A DNA stretch of 64,000 bases from NORP240 sp046047495 (GCA_046047495.1 JBJOHV010000056.1:7105-71104); one strand, 5' to 3'; positions 1 through 8,769 are shown, counted from the stretch's first letter. Notes: generated by a model from the sequence alone, not told the origin. Numbers and translations are program-made.

Positions 1-46
1 GCAGGGTGAAGGCAGGTGCAAGATTGCCGGTCTTGATCGCGGCCAT
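1..46 (-). CDS. bcp: Peroxiredoxin, BCP family (N-terminal fragment)
   Basis: Only the first 15 codons lie in the window; the gene runs off the left edge. The reverse strand reads M-A-A-I-K-T-G-N-L-A-P-A-F-T-L. This fits the N-terminus of bacterioferritin comigratory protein peroxiredoxins, which start with a short I-K-x-G segment followed by A-P-x-F-x-L before the catalytic Cys region. A good Shine-Dalgarno (GGGAGGA) sits eight bases before the ATG. Family members are thiol peroxidases that reduce hydroperoxides using thioredoxin. It is divergent from cobB, with 94 bp between the two starts. The call rests on a short N-terminus, so other AhpC/TSA-type proteins remain possible. Confidence 0.55.
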   Translation of the reverse strand, partial: MAAIKTGNLAPAFTL

Positions 47-140
47 GGAACGAGTCCTCCCTGGAGGTGGTCGGGGTGGTGAAAGGGCGCTGATTATAGC
101 CTGTCCTGCCAAGCCCGGGGCAACCTGCTATGATGCCGCC

Positions 141-863
141 ATGTCGAAACCCAAGCATTCCGTGGTTGTACTCACCGGCGCCGGCATCTCTGCGGAGTCG
201 GGCATTCAGACTTTCCGCGCCGCCGACGGCCTGTGGGAGGAACACGCCATCGAGGACGTGGCCACACCCGAGGGGTTTTTGCGCAACCCAAGCCTGGTGT
301 ACGAGTTCTACAACCAGCGGCGCCGCAAGCTGCTGGCGGATGACATCAAGCCCAACACGGCCCACTTCGCCCTGGCCCGCTTCGAGCAGCAGTTTCCGGG
401 CGACTTCCTGTTGGTCACCCAGAACATCGACAACCTTCACGAGCGGGCCGGCAGCCGCAACCTGATCCACATGCATGGCGAGCTGCTGAAGATGCGCTGC
501 GAGAATTCCCAGCTGGTATTCGATATCCGCGACGATCTGAACTTCGACACCGTGTGCCGCTGCTGCAAGTCCCCGGGCAATCTGCGACCCCATATCGTCT
601 GGTTTGGCGAGATGCCCATGGGCATGGCCAGGATCAATCAGGCCCTGGAGGCCTGTGATCTGTTCATTGCCATCGGCACCTCGGGCCTGGTGTATCCGGC
701 GGCGGGCTTCTATCAGACCGCCAGGCTGGCCCGTGCCCACACGGTGGAACTCAACCTGGAACGCACCCGCTCCAGCTTCGACGAACACATCTGCGGGCCG
801 GCCTCGGTGATGGTGCCAGCCTACCTGGATTCCCTGCTGAGTCCCCGTCCGGGCGCTGCCTGA
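141..863 (+). CDS. cobB: NAD-dependent protein deacylase (sirtuin CobB)
   Basis: A 240-residue class III sirtuin that removes acetyl and probably succinyl groups from lysines, consuming NAD. Visible motifs are the NAD-binding G-A-G-I-S-A-E-S-G (residues 13-21), T-Q-N-I-D-N-L-H (93-100), the catalytic His in M-H-G (H112), zinc-binding cysteines at C120 and around C139-C142, and G-T-S-G-L-V-Y-P (179-186). Y57 and R60 in Y-N-Q-R match the Tyr-x-x-Arg pair that marks desuccinylase-competent sirtuins such as E. coli CobB. The open frame extends upstream to position 6, but the family alignment starts at the ATG at 141, and the upstream part would overlap the divergent peroxiredoxin start. Confidence 0.93.
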   Translation: MSKPKHSVVVLTGAGISAESGIQTFRAADGLWEEHAIEDVATPEGFLRNPSLVYEFYNQRRRKLLADDIKPNTAHFALARFEQQFPGDFLLVTQNIDNLHERAGSRNLIHMHGELLKMRCENSQLVFDIRDDLNFDTVCRCCKSPGNLRPHIVWFGEMPMGMARINQALEACDLFIAIGTSGLVYPAAGFYQTARLARAHTVELNLERTRSSFDEHICGPASVMVPAYLDSLLSPRPGAA

Positions 864-864
864 T

Positions 865-2784
865 TTATTCCAGTTCCGCCCAGCGCCCGTAGCAGCCCTG
901 CAATTCCTCCTCCAGGGCCGCCAGCTCCTTCAATACCTGCTCAACCTGTTTGCTGTCCCGGCCGTAGAAATCCGGTTGGGCAATGAGGGTGGTCAATTGC
1001 GCCTGACGCTGTTCCAGCTGCTCGATGCGTCCCGGCAGGGCGTCCAGCTCCCGCTGTTCCTTGTAGGACAGTTTGCGGGACTTGCTGACTGCCGGCGGCG
1101 GGCTCACCACCGCCACCGGGGCGTTCCTGCCGCTGCTTTTGCCGGCATTCCCACGACCCGGGTCGATGCCCGGTGTGACTGACTCGTCCGCCGCCACCAG
1201 CCGGCCGCCCTTGGCGGCCCAGTCGCTGAAGCCGCCGACAAATTCCTGTACCCGCCCCCTGCCTTCGAACACCAGGATGCTGGTCACCACGTTGTCCATG
1301 AATTCACGGTCGTGACTGACCAGCAGCACGGTGCCGGTGAATTTCAGCAGGATGTCCTCCAGCAGTTCCAGGGTTTCGATGTCCAGATCGTTGGTGGGCT
1401 CATCCAGCACCAGCACATTGGCCGGCTTGCTGAACAGCTTGGCCAGAATGGCGCGATTCTGCTCACCCCCCGACAAGGCCTTGGCGGGCGTGCGGATACG
1501 ATCCGCGGTGAACAGAAAATCACTGAGGTAGCTGATGGCATGTTTGCGGCGGCCGTCGATCTCGATGTACTCCTGGCCGCCGCAGACGTTGTCGATCAGA
1601 TTCAGTTCGGGATCCAGCTGGCTGCGCAGCTGATCGAAATAGGCCACCTCCAGCTTGCTGCCCAGGGTGACAGTCCCCTCGGTAGGCGCCAGCTGACCCA
1701 AAATGATTTTCAGCAGGGTGGACTTGCCGGCCCCATTGGTCCCCACCAGGCCGATGCGATCCCCCCGCAGGATGGTGGTGGAAAAATTGCGGATGATGGT
1801 CTGGTCGCCAAAACGGTGGGTGATGCCCTCCAGCTCGGCGACGATCTTGCCGGAGCGGGAAGCGGTATCCAGCTTGAAAGAGGCGTTGCCGGTCTGTTCA
1901 CGCCGCTGGCTGCGCTCGCGACGCATGGCTTCCAGGGCCCTGACCCGGCCCTCATTGCGGGTGCGCCGTGCCTTGATGCCCTGGCGAATCCACACCTCCT
2001 CCTCCGCCAGCTTCTTGTCGAACAGGGCGTTGGCACGCTCCTCGGCCTCCAGCTGCTGCTCGCGGAAGCGCAGGAACTCATGGTAGCTGCCCTCATACTG
2101 GTACAAGTGGCCCCTGTCCAGTTCGATGATGGTGTTGACCACTGCCTGCAGGAAGGCGCGGTCGTGGGTCACCAGCAACAGCGCGCCCCGGTATTCCTGC
2201 AACTGGGCTTCCAGCCACTGGATGGTGGGAATGTCCAGGTGGTTGGTGGGCTCGTCCAGCAGGAGGATTTCCGGCTGGCACACCAGGGCCCGGGCCAGGG
2301 CCACCCGCTTGCGCCAGCCGCCGGAGAGGGCGGACATGGATTGTTCGGCGGGCAATTGCAGCTGGCTGATCACCGTGTCGACCCGCTGGCCCAGATTCCA
2401 GCCATCGCGGGCTTCCAGTGCTTCCTGGACCTTTTCCAGCTCGGCCATGTCGGCGGCCTGGAAATCCGTCAGCAGGTGATGGTAGCGGGTCAGCAGCGCA
2501 CCGATTTCCGGCAGGCCACCGGCCACCCAGTCATAGACCGTGCTGTCACCGGCCTCCGGCAGGGACTGGTCCAGCCAGGCCACCTGCACGCCGGGACGGA
2601 TCCAGCGCTCACCGCTGTCGGCATGGGTGAGTCCGGCGATGACCCGCATCAGGGTGGTCTTGCCCGCCCCGTTGCGACCCAGCAGGCCGATGTGCTCACC
2701 CTTCCTGAGGGTGAGTTCCACGCCATCCAGCAGCACATGGGTGCCGAAGTGCAGGCTGACTTTGTCCAATCTCAGCAGTGGCAT
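865..2784 (-). CDS. uup: ABC-F family ATPase Uup
   Basis: A 639-residue soluble protein with two ABC ATPase domains and no membrane segments, as in ABC-F proteins that act on ribosomes or nucleic acid. Domain 1 has Walker A at 36-43, signature L-S-G-G-W at 153-157 and L-L-L-D-E-P-T-N-H-L-D at 174-184. Domain 2 has Walker A at 348-356, L-S-G-G-E-Q near 438-442 and a second D-E-P-T-N. A charged coiled-coil tail (about 570-639) is the C-terminal domain typical of Uup, which distinguishes it from YheS and EttA. The chosen ATG at 2784 overlaps the stop of the upstream DUF255 gene as TGATG and has GAGGTG as ribosome site, so the two are translationally coupled. Confidence 0.9.
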   Translation of the reverse strand: MPLLRLDKVSLHFGTHVLLDGVELTLRKGEHIGLLGRNGAGKTTLMRVIAGLTHADSGERWIRPGVQVAWLDQSLPEAGDSTVYDWVAGGLPEIGALLTRYHHLLTDFQAADMAELEKVQEALEARDGWNLGQRVDTVISQLQLPAEQSMSALSGGWRKRVALARALVCQPEILLLDEPTNHLDIPTIQWLEAQLQEYRGALLLVTHDRAFLQAVVNTIIELDRGHLYQYEGSYHEFLRFREQQLEAEERANALFDKKLAEEEVWIRQGIKARRTRNEGRVRALEAMRRERSQRREQTGNASFKLDTASRSGKIVAELEGITHRFGDQTIIRNFSTTILRGDRIGLVGTNGAGKSTLLKIILGQLAPTEGTVTLGSKLEVAYFDQLRSQLDPELNLIDNVCGGQEYIEIDGRRKHAISYLSDFLFTADRIRTPAKALSGGEQNRAILAKLFSKPANVLVLDEPTNDLDIETLELLEDILLKFTGTVLLVSHDREFMDNVVTSILVFEGRGRVQEFVGGFSDWAAKGGRLVAADESVTPGIDPGRGNAGKSSGRNAPVAVVSPPPAVSKSRKLSYKEQRELDALPGRIEQLEQRQAQLTTLIAQPDFYGRDSKQVEQVLKELAALEEELQGCYGRWAELE

Positions 2785-5111
2785 CAGATACGCACCTCGA
2801 GGGTTTCTGTGGCCAGGCACAGGTGTTCACTGCAAGCCTGCAGACGCAAAACCAATCCCGTACTGTGGGACAGCAGATCCCTCACTGCCGTTCTTTGCAG
2901 GCGGACCGTGAGTTGCACCTGACCCCGGTAGTCGGCGCCGTGTCCGACCGGCGGGTAATCCAGCGTCTCCAGAGTCCAGGCTGGCTCGGCATCGGCCAGG
3001 CTCAGTCGCAGCGGCTGCAGGGATTGGGCATGGGTGTCGTGATCAGAATCCGGCGCCGCCAGATGCCACCCGGGAGCGATGTGCAGCGACAGGGTCAGAC
3101 TACGCCAGTTGTCGGTGCGCTCATCGCTGTCAAGTTCCACCCGGACCCGACCGCCGGCCAGCCAGGCCGGCAGGCTGTGGTGACCCTGGCGGAACTGCTC
3201 CACAGCCCGCAGAAAACTCACATGGGCCGGTGGATTGTCCACCACCGCAGCGCCGTGGGCGGCGATGCAGGTCTCGATGCGATGTCGCAGATCAGGGCCG
3301 GCCGCCTGTTGATCCGGCAGAATCGCGGCCCGTTGCTGCAGACCCACCAGGCCTTCCAACGCGGTGGCCACGGCGGCCAGGGTGGCACCGTCCGCTGCAC
3401 TGCGGGAGCGGGCGACCCGGGGGCCGCTGCTTCGCGCGGGCCCGGTGCAAAAGCCGCCCTGGGGATCATCCCAGCAATGCTCCAGCATCTGTCGTGCAAT
3501 GCCCTGAGCCTCGGCCAGCCAGGCCTGCCCTGTTCCTTCTGCCTCGGGGACCGAACCGACATCACTCAGGGCCAGCAGGGCCTGCAACAGATTGGCATAG
3601 TCCTCCAGCTGAGCCGCCATGGACACCTCACCGGCCAGATAGATGCGTCGCAACCCGGCGGCAGCGGTATTGCATTGGCGACAGATCAGACCGACGGCGC
3701 GCCGGGCGGCCTCGACATAATCCGGACGGCCCAGCGCCTGCCCGGCCCGCACCAGGGTGGTGGCCATGGCCGCTGCCCAGGCCACGATCAGTTTGTCATC
3801 CCGCAGGGGCTTGACCCTGTGCTCCCGCGCCTGCCGCAGTTTTTCCAGCAGCGGCTCCAGGGGTGCCAGTGCCGCCTCCGGGTCCGGTCCCAGCTGCCCG
3901 CGGTCCAGGGTGAGGATGATGGCGCCTTCGAAATTGCCCTGGTCCGGCAGCGCACAGAAACGGGACAGGGTCTGCAGCTCGGACTCGTTCAGCACCTGGC
4001 CCAGTTCATCCAGGGTCCACACGAAAAAGCGGCCCTCCTCGTCTTCGCTGTCGGCATCGGTGGCGGAATAGAACCCGCCTTCCGGCAATTGCATCTCCCG
4101 CAGAACATAATCCATGGTCCGCAGCAGCAGGCGGCGGAAAAAACCGTTGCCGGTCAGCTGCCAGGCCTGCAGACAGGCAAGCCCCAGCTGCGACTGGTTG
4201 TACAGCATCTTCTCGAAATGGGGCACCAGCCACTGCGCATCCACGCTGTAGCGATGGAATCCGCCGCCGACCTGGTCGTAAATGCCACCGCAGCCCATGG
4301 CGTGCAGGGCACGGCTGACGAATCCCGCGGCAGCCAGATCCCGGTGGCTGGCTGCCCGCTGCAGCCAATACAGCAGCAGGGGCTCCTGGGGAAACTTGGG
4401 GGCGCCGGCCAGGCCGCCTTCGGCGCGGTCTTCCCGCTCCAGCAGCTGGCCCACCACCTGATCCAAACCATCGACATCCAGATCCCGGGCGGCACCGCGG
4501 TGCTCCAGGGCTGCGGTCAGGCTGGCCTGCAACCGCCCGGCACTGGCCTGCAGCTCGTCACGCCTGGTGCGCCAGAGCTCGGCCACCTGACGCAGCAGGG
4601 CGGCGAATTGCTGGGGAGGAAAATAGGTGGCGCCGAAGAACGGCTTGCCGTCCGGCAGCAGAAAGCTCGACATGGGCCAGCCACCGTGACCGGACACCAT
4701 CTGTACCGCCGTCATGTACACGTCGTCGATGTCCGGATGCTGTTCCCGGTCCAGCTTGATGGCGATGAAGTCCCCGTTGAGGATGGCGGCTATGTCCGGG
4801 TTGTCGAAGCTTTCCACCTCCATGACATGGCACCAGTGGCAGGTGCTGTAACCAATGGACAGAAACACCGGCTTGTCCTGGACCCGCGCCTCGGCGAAGG
4901 CCTCGTCGCCCCAGGGGTACCAGTTCACCGGGTTGTGGGCATGCTGCAGCAGGTAGGGGGAATTCTCCAGGATCAGCCGGTTGATGAACACGGGCTCGCC
5001 ATGGTCATCCAGAAACGCGGTACGTGGCGTGTAGCTGCCCTGCTTGCGGCGGGCGGCCGCGCGCAGGCGCTGCTCTAGGGAGTCGTCGGTGGTGGGCAGA
5101 TCGGAGGCCAT
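2784..5111 (-). CDS. DUF255 thioredoxin-domain protein (YyaL/SSP411 family)
   Basis: A 775-residue protein of the DUF255 family: an N-terminal thioredoxin-like domain with C-H-W-C (C91, C94), followed by a large alpha-helical region resembling six-hairpin glycosidase folds. The N-terminal motif S-P-Y-L-L-Q-H-A-x-N-P-V-N-W is diagnostic of the family. The last 120 residues look like a DsbD N-terminal type beta-sandwich: a G-W-H segment and a late A-C-S-E-H-L-C-L cysteine pair near residue 760. No signal peptide is visible, so it is probably cytoplasmic. The biochemical role of the family is not settled; a redox function is inferred from the CxxC. It lies between a thioesterase gene (33-bp gap) and uup (TGATG overlap). 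Confidence 0.85.
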   Translation of the reverse strand: MASDLPTTDDSLEQRLRAAARRKQGSYTPRTAFLDDHGEPVFINRLILENSPYLLQHAHNPVNWYPWGDEAFAEARVQDKPVFLSIGYSTCHWCHVMEVESFDNPDIAAILNGDFIAIKLDREQHPDIDDVYMTAVQMVSGHGGWPMSSFLLPDGKPFFGATYFPPQQFAALLRQVAELWRTRRDELQASAGRLQASLTAALEHRGAARDLDVDGLDQVVGQLLEREDRAEGGLAGAPKFPQEPLLLYWLQRAASHRDLAAAGFVSRALHAMGCGGIYDQVGGGFHRYSVDAQWLVPHFEKMLYNQSQLGLACLQAWQLTGNGFFRRLLLRTMDYVLREMQLPEGGFYSATDADSEDEEGRFFVWTLDELGQVLNESELQTLSRFCALPDQGNFEGAIILTLDRGQLGPDPEAALAPLEPLLEKLRQAREHRVKPLRDDKLIVAWAAAMATTLVRAGQALGRPDYVEAARRAVGLICRQCNTAAAGLRRIYLAGEVSMAAQLEDYANLLQALLALSDVGSVPEAEGTGQAWLAEAQGIARQMLEHCWDDPQGGFCTGPARSSGPRVARSRSAADGATLAAVATALEGLVGLQQRAAILPDQQAAGPDLRHRIETCIAAHGAAVVDNPPAHVSFLRAVEQFRQGHHSLPAWLAGGRVRVELDSDERTDNWRSLTLSLHIAPGWHLAAPDSDHDTHAQSLQPLRLSLADAEPAWTLETLDYPPVGHGADYRGQVQLTVRLQRTAVRDLLSHSTGLVLRLQACSEHLCLATETLEVRI

Positions 5112-5144
5112 GGTGGTTCGTCAAGGTGTCGTGGCGAAGATCCG

Positions 5145-5543
5145 CTACAGCAGCTTTTTCAAATCCTCGTGAAAATAGGGCCGGTTGCGTTCATTGACCG
5201 TGGTGGCGGTGATGCTGGCCCGCATCACCGGCTCGGCGTCCGGCAGGCGCAAAATGTGCTGATCGAACACCAGGCGCAGACGCGACGGCTGGCGCGCCTG
5301 AACCGACACCGTGAAGTGGTCGCCACTGCGCAGGGATTTCAGATAGTCCAGTTCCGCCCGCACCACCACCACGATGATGCCCCGGGCAGTCAGATCGGCG
5401 AAGTCCAGACCGCGGCTGCGCAGGTATTCATGTCGCGCCCATTCCAGATAGTTCTGGTACACGGCGTTGTTGACGATGCCCTGCATGTCGCATTCATAGT
5501 CCCGCACCTGCAGGGTGACGGAAAACGGGTGGTGCTGGCTCAC
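5145..5543 (-). CDS. Acyl-CoA thioesterase, 4HBT hot-dog fold
   Basis: A 132-residue single hot-dog domain of the 4-hydroxybenzoyl-CoA thioesterase/YbgC type, hydrolysing acyl-CoA thioesters. The N-terminal R-D-Y-E-C-D-M-Q-G-I-V-N-N motif carries the expected catalytic Asp (D19), followed by Y-x-N-Y-L-E-W-A-R at the start of the central helix. The frame is open up to an ATG at 5582, which has no ribosome site and lies close to an inverted repeat. A GTG at 5543 preceded by AAGGA at about eight bases gives the usual short N-terminus (M-S-Q-H-H-P-F-S-V-T-L), so it is preferred; the ATG at 5582 would add 13 residues. It is first in the run with the DUF255 gene and uup. The natural substrate is unknown. 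Confidence 0.85.
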   Translation of the reverse strand: MSQHHPFSVTLQVRDYECDMQGIVNNAVYQNYLEWARHEYLRSRGLDFADLTARGIIVVVVRAELDYLKSLRSGDHFTVSVQARQPSRLRLVFDQHILRLPDAEPVMRASITATTVNERNRPYFHEDLKKLL

Positions 5544-5595
5544 GGTGATGTCCTTGGCTCCGGCGAGGTTATCCGGCGGCATAGTGTACAGGCAT

Positions 5596-5694
5596 CCAGG
5601 GACACTGATAACTTAATAACTTAAGCCGCACGCTGCTAAGTCGAAGGGGTAAATGGGTTAGCGAGTTAAGTTATTAAGTTATCAGTGTCCCTGG
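5596..5694. repeat. Perfect 29-bp inverted repeat (REP/MITE-like)
   Basis: Two perfectly complementary 29-base arms (5596-5624 and 5666-5694) flank a 41-bp centre. Each arm contains a tandem octamer (TAACTTAA twice) next to a C-C-A-G-G-G-A-C-A-C end. The loop holds a further possible 5-bp stem (GCTAA at 5635, TTAGC at 5658). It lies between the divergent thioesterase and the secreted protein gene at 5778 and has no trailing T-run. It resembles REP or MITE-type intergenic elements, but no transposase is present here and the family was not identified. Confidence 0.8.
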
Positions 5695-5777
5695 TTCCTT
5701 GTGCGGGATCAATGTGGGTCGCTGGCCACACGCCTAGTATGGGCGTAGGCTAGTGCACTCACCGGAGGACCTTATAT

Positions 5778-6146
5778 ATGAAAATCATTCGTGTTTTACT
5801 GTATTTGCTGCTCTTTCTGGGCACCCCCGCCCTGGCTCAGGATGCGGTGATCTTCAATGGCGGTATCAGCGAGGAGGAGCGCGCCACGGCTCCCAACACC
5901 GGCACCAAGCTGGTGTTTTTTGTGCGCGCCGGCAATTACCTGGCCAATGTCTCGGTGACCATCAAGAATGCGGCCGGTGCGGAAGTGGTGAACACCGTGG
6001 CCCGCGGGCCCTGGCTGATCCTGAATCTGCCCAGCGGCCGCTACTCGGTGGCGGCATCCCTGCCCGGCGGCGAGACCCAGAGTCTCACGATCGATGTGGA
6101 TGGCTCGACCCGGGAATACGGCTTCATGTTCACTTCGGTGGAGTAA
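5778..6146 (+). CDS. Secreted protein with carboxypeptidase-regulatory-like beta-sandwich
   Basis: A 122-residue exported protein of unknown function. Residues 1-20 form a signal peptide (K-I-I-R, a run of L, then A-L-A) with cleavage predicted before Q21. The mature part has the alternating pattern of a small beta-sandwich: V-S-V-T-I-K-N-A-A-G-A-E, then L-P-S-G-R-Y-S-V-A-A and a G-F-M-F end. This is the pattern of carboxypeptidase regulatory-like or CarboxypepD_reg domains, in which short strands surround an L-P-x-G-x-Y turn. No catalytic residues are seen, and a periplasmic or surface adaptor role is only a guess. GGAGG lies about ten bases before the ATG. The gene stands alone, between an inverted repeat and an imperfect palindrome. 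Confidence 0.7.
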   Translation: MKIIRVLLYLLLFLGTPALAQDAVIFNGGISEEERATAPNTGTKLVFFVRAGNYLANVSVTIKNAAGAEVVNTVARGPWLILNLPSGRYSVAASLPGGETQSLTIDVDGSTREYGFMFTSVE

Positions 6147-6181
6147 TCCCCACCGTCCACCGCATGTCCCTGATCGTGCGA

Positions 6182-6219
6182 CACCTTGATGCAGCATGGG
6201 CACCATGATGTATCAAGGT
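6182..6219. other. Long hairpin in an intergenic gap
   Basis: Within the 288-bp gap 6147-6434, bases 6182-6199 and 6203-6220 pair as CACCTTGAT/ATCAAGGTG and CATGG/CCATG, with one mismatch and one G-T pair between them and a 3-base loop. There is no T-run after it, so it is a poor intrinsic terminator. It could be a transcript-end hairpin for the secreted protein or a protein-binding palindrome. Nothing else was recognised in this gap apart from GAGG before the next gene. Confidence 0.5.
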
Positions 6220-6434
6220 GGTGCGCGCCTGTCACAGAAATTCCATCCCAACGCCCCTCCCCCGTAACAATCACCGGGGAAAATGCCCCGTGTCTGCAAT
6301 CTGGCACACTGCTTGCTCTATCCGGTTGAAGACACTACAACCGCCAGCCCGGTTGCTGCCTCATACCAACAACAAGAACCGTCAGCCCCATCGCTGTCCG
6401 GATTATTGTTCAACCTTGGAAATGAGGACGTCAT

Positions 6435-7871
6435 ATGGTCAGTTTTTCGGGATTCTCCAGGTGCTTGCGTTTTGGTATTCACCCGGCGCTGTTCCTTCTC
6501 ATTCTCGCCGCAGTGCCGTCGACCCCCGCCATCGCCAATGATTTTGCCGCCCTGAATCAAACCATAGCCGTCCATACCAGCCATCTGCAGACCCTGGAAC
6601 AGGTGCTGGACCGCAGCGACCAACGCCTGGTGGAGCCCCTCACCAGCCTGGCCCTCAGCCACATGCAGGCCAATCAGTTCGACGCCGCCGATCAGGTGCT
6701 GGATCGCTCGGTACAGATCGTGCGCTTCAACGAGGGGCTGTACAGCCGCCGCCAGTATGACCTGCTGCAGCTGAGCGTTGAGAACAATCGGAACCGGGGC
6801 AACTGGACCGCGGTCAACCGCGACCTGGACCACCTGCAATGGCTTTACACCGAGCGATTCGAAGGCCATGTCGACGAGCAGCTGAATCGGTTGATCTGGC
6901 TGAGCGACTTCCACCTGCGGGGCGTCTTCGAAGACTCCCTGGTGCGTCAGATCGCCCATTTGCGAGATGCCACGGACATCAATCAGCTGGCCCTGGATAT
7001 CTCCCGTGGCACCGACGCCTCCCGGGACCTGCGCATCCAGCTGCTGTATGACCTGGTGTTGAAATTCCACCTGGAGACCCAGGGCATTCGCCGGGGTGGC
7101 AGCAGCGGCTACGAGATTCGGGTGCTGATCCCCAATTCCACCTTCGTCGACGCCCGCAAGGTCGGCCTGCAGAAACGCTATGTGGGCGGCCTGCGGGCCC
7201 TGCAGGAAATCCGCGCCCTGCTGCAGGAGGACGGCCTGGCCACGCCGGAGGCGTTGGCCATGGTGGAGTTGTACCTCACCGACTGGAAAATGCTGTTCAA
7301 CAAGACCGCTCGGCCGGCGGCCGACTATGCCGCCGTCTACGGCCAGTTGCTGGCGGCCGGTCTGCCCGGAGATCGCATCGATGCTTTTTTTGCTGCACCG
7401 GCGGTGCTGCCCAGCCCCCGCTTCCACGCCAGCCTGGATGCCGCGTTGAACGCTCGCCAGACCGCCGAGACGGCTCCCGGCACCCTGCGCCTGCTGGAAC
7501 CGTCACCCAATTTCCCGGGCTATGTGCGCCAGACTGGCGCAGCCAGCGATGCCCTGCTGGCAGACAAGGACTGGTTGGCGGTAAGGGTCACCACTCGCAT
7601 CGATCCCGAAGCAAAACTGTCCAGCTGGCTGGGCGGCTCGTTGCAGACCGTGCAGGGCGGTGGCACCGTGCTGGCCCTGGAAAATCTGGGGGTGGACGAC
7701 ATGGAAGCGCTTTATCCGGTGATCACCCACCTGGAGCAGATCCGCTTCCGTCCGGTAGTGAGTGCCGGCATGGCAGTTTCCACGGAGTTGACCCTGGAAT
7801 ATCTGGTGCCGGTACCGGAAACCGCGCGTTTCGAATTGCTCAAGGCGACCGCGCTGTTGACCCAGCGCTGA
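6435..7871 (+). CDS. Exported helical-repeat protein of unknown function
   Basis: A 478-residue protein with a signal peptide (hydrophobic stretch 17-28, cleavage probably after A-I-A at residue 34). Residues 40-150 are helical, with TPR-like spacing (L-A-L-S-H-M-Q-A-N-Q-F-D-A-A-D-Q-V-L). The rest is mixed helix and strand with no catalytic motif that I recognise. A short glycine-rich stretch (R-R-G-G-S-S-G) occurs near residue 220. The ATG at 6435 has GAGG seven bases upstream. Its 3' end overlaps the 3' end of the convergent CadC-like gene by 32 bp, so the two transcripts would be antisense there. A periplasmic scaffold or sensor partner of that regulator is possible but unproven. Confidence 0.65.
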   Translation: MVSFSGFSRCLRFGIHPALFLLILAAVPSTPAIANDFAALNQTIAVHTSHLQTLEQVLDRSDQRLVEPLTSLALSHMQANQFDAADQVLDRSVQIVRFNEGLYSRRQYDLLQLSVENNRNRGNWTAVNRDLDHLQWLYTERFEGHVDEQLNRLIWLSDFHLRGVFEDSLVRQIAHLRDATDINQLALDISRGTDASRDLRIQLLYDLVLKFHLETQGIRRGGSSGYEIRVLIPNSTFVDARKVGLQKRYVGGLRALQEIRALLQEDGLATPEALAMVELYLTDWKMLFNKTARPAADYAAVYGQLLAAGLPGDRIDAFFAAPAVLPSPRFHASLDAALNARQTAETAPGTLRLLEPSPNFPGYVRQTGAASDALLADKDWLAVRVTTRIDPEAKLSSWLGGSLQTVQGGGTVLALENLGVDDMEALYPVITHLEQIRFRPVVSAGMAVSTELTLEYLVPVPETARFELLKATALLTQR

Positions 7872-8769
7872 CCCGACGCCCACCGGCAGCCTGCTCAGTG
7901 CCGAGCAGACTGCCGATGGCCAGGGTGGCGCGACCAATGATGTCGTCCTGGGCGGAGAATCCATCACCCGCAGGCAGGTCGTAACGTTCGGTCCATCGCA
8001 GCACGCCGTCGGTGCCGCGGATGAGTGTGACAAAAGCCCGGATCTTGCCATCCGCCTGCAACAACCTCCCCTGCAGCACATAGTCCACGGCGGGCCCGGC
8101 GCGCCAGGATGCTCCGGCTGGCTGTGTCGAAACACGGTGCGAAATCACCTCCACCGCGGGCAACTCTGACAGGCGGTTGATGAGCCCCGCCTGCAAGGCA
8201 TCGGTCAAAAATCCGCCGCTGCCGGGATCGGTACTGGCGAACTGCCAGGGTTCGACCACGATGCGGATGACCGGCGAGCCGGCGCCGGGCGGCGCCGCCT
8301 GCAGGGCCAGCACCAGCAACAAGCCCAACACAGCGGCGGCACAGGCTGCCACCCATTGCTGGCGCCGTTCACCGGGCAATTCCCGGTGGCCCAGCACTCC
8401 CATTACCGCCTGCAACGGAGCGGCCGGTCTTTCCTGTGGATCATCATCGGGGGGCGCCACCAGCAGTTTGTAGCCCCGCTTGGGCACCGTGCGAATGAAC
8501 TGCTGTTTCCTGACATTGTCACCCATGGCCGCCCGCAGTTCGGCGATGGCCTTGTGAATGGCATGGTCGGAGGCCAGTGGTGTCCAGAAACGCGCCAGCA
8601 GCTCTTCCGCGCTGATGACCCGTTCCCGGTTGTCCGCCAGATACACCAGCACCTCCATGCTCCGTGGAGATACTTTGATATCGCCGGATTCACCGCAAAT
8701 GAATCCGCCGTCCCGGTCCACCGTGAGCGGACCCAGCTGAAATGTGTCGAGCTTCCCCAGTTCGGACAT
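7840..8769 (-). CDS. CadC-like transmembrane transcriptional regulator
   Basis: A 309-residue ToxR/CadC-type protein. Residues 6-105 are a winged helix of the OmpR/PhoB class (L-x-x-x-S-P-R-S-M-E-V-L near 33-42, A-I-H-K-A-I-A-E-L-R at 70-79, and the wing T-V-P-K-R-G-Y at 94-100). A single membrane helix follows at about 139-158, then a periplasmic domain of about 150 residues. That domain (P-W-Q-F-A-S, F-L-T-D-A-L-Q-A-G-L, Y-V-L-Q-G-R-L) resembles the TolB-like N-terminal domain often attached to CadC and adenylate-cyclase proteins. The ATG at 8769 has GGGAG upstream and begins the family's usual N-terminus, although the frame opens earlier. Signal and target genes are unknown; the convergent exported protein is a natural suspect. 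Confidence 0.82.
   Translation of the reverse strand: MSELGKLDTFQLGPLTVDRDGGFICGESGDIKVSPRSMEVLVYLADNRERVISAEELLARFWTPLASDHAIHKAIAELRAAMGDNVRKQQFIRTVPKRGYKLLVAPPDDDPQERPAAPLQAVMGVLGHRELPGERRQQWVAACAAAVLGLLLVLALQAAPPGAGSPVIRIVVEPWQFASTDPGSGGFLTDALQAGLINRLSELPAVEVISHRVSTQPAGASWRAGPAVDYVLQGRLLQADGKIRAFVTLIRGTDGVLRWTERYDLPAGDGFSAQDDIIGRATLAIGSLLGTEQAAGGRRVSAGSTARSP

Noticed and set aside
2778..5078. Open frame of 766 codons on the plus strand opposite the DUF255 gene
   Set aside because: It is an antisense shadow of a well-supported gene. Its translation is rich in Gln, Gly and His with no domain, as expected from the high GC third positions of the real gene.
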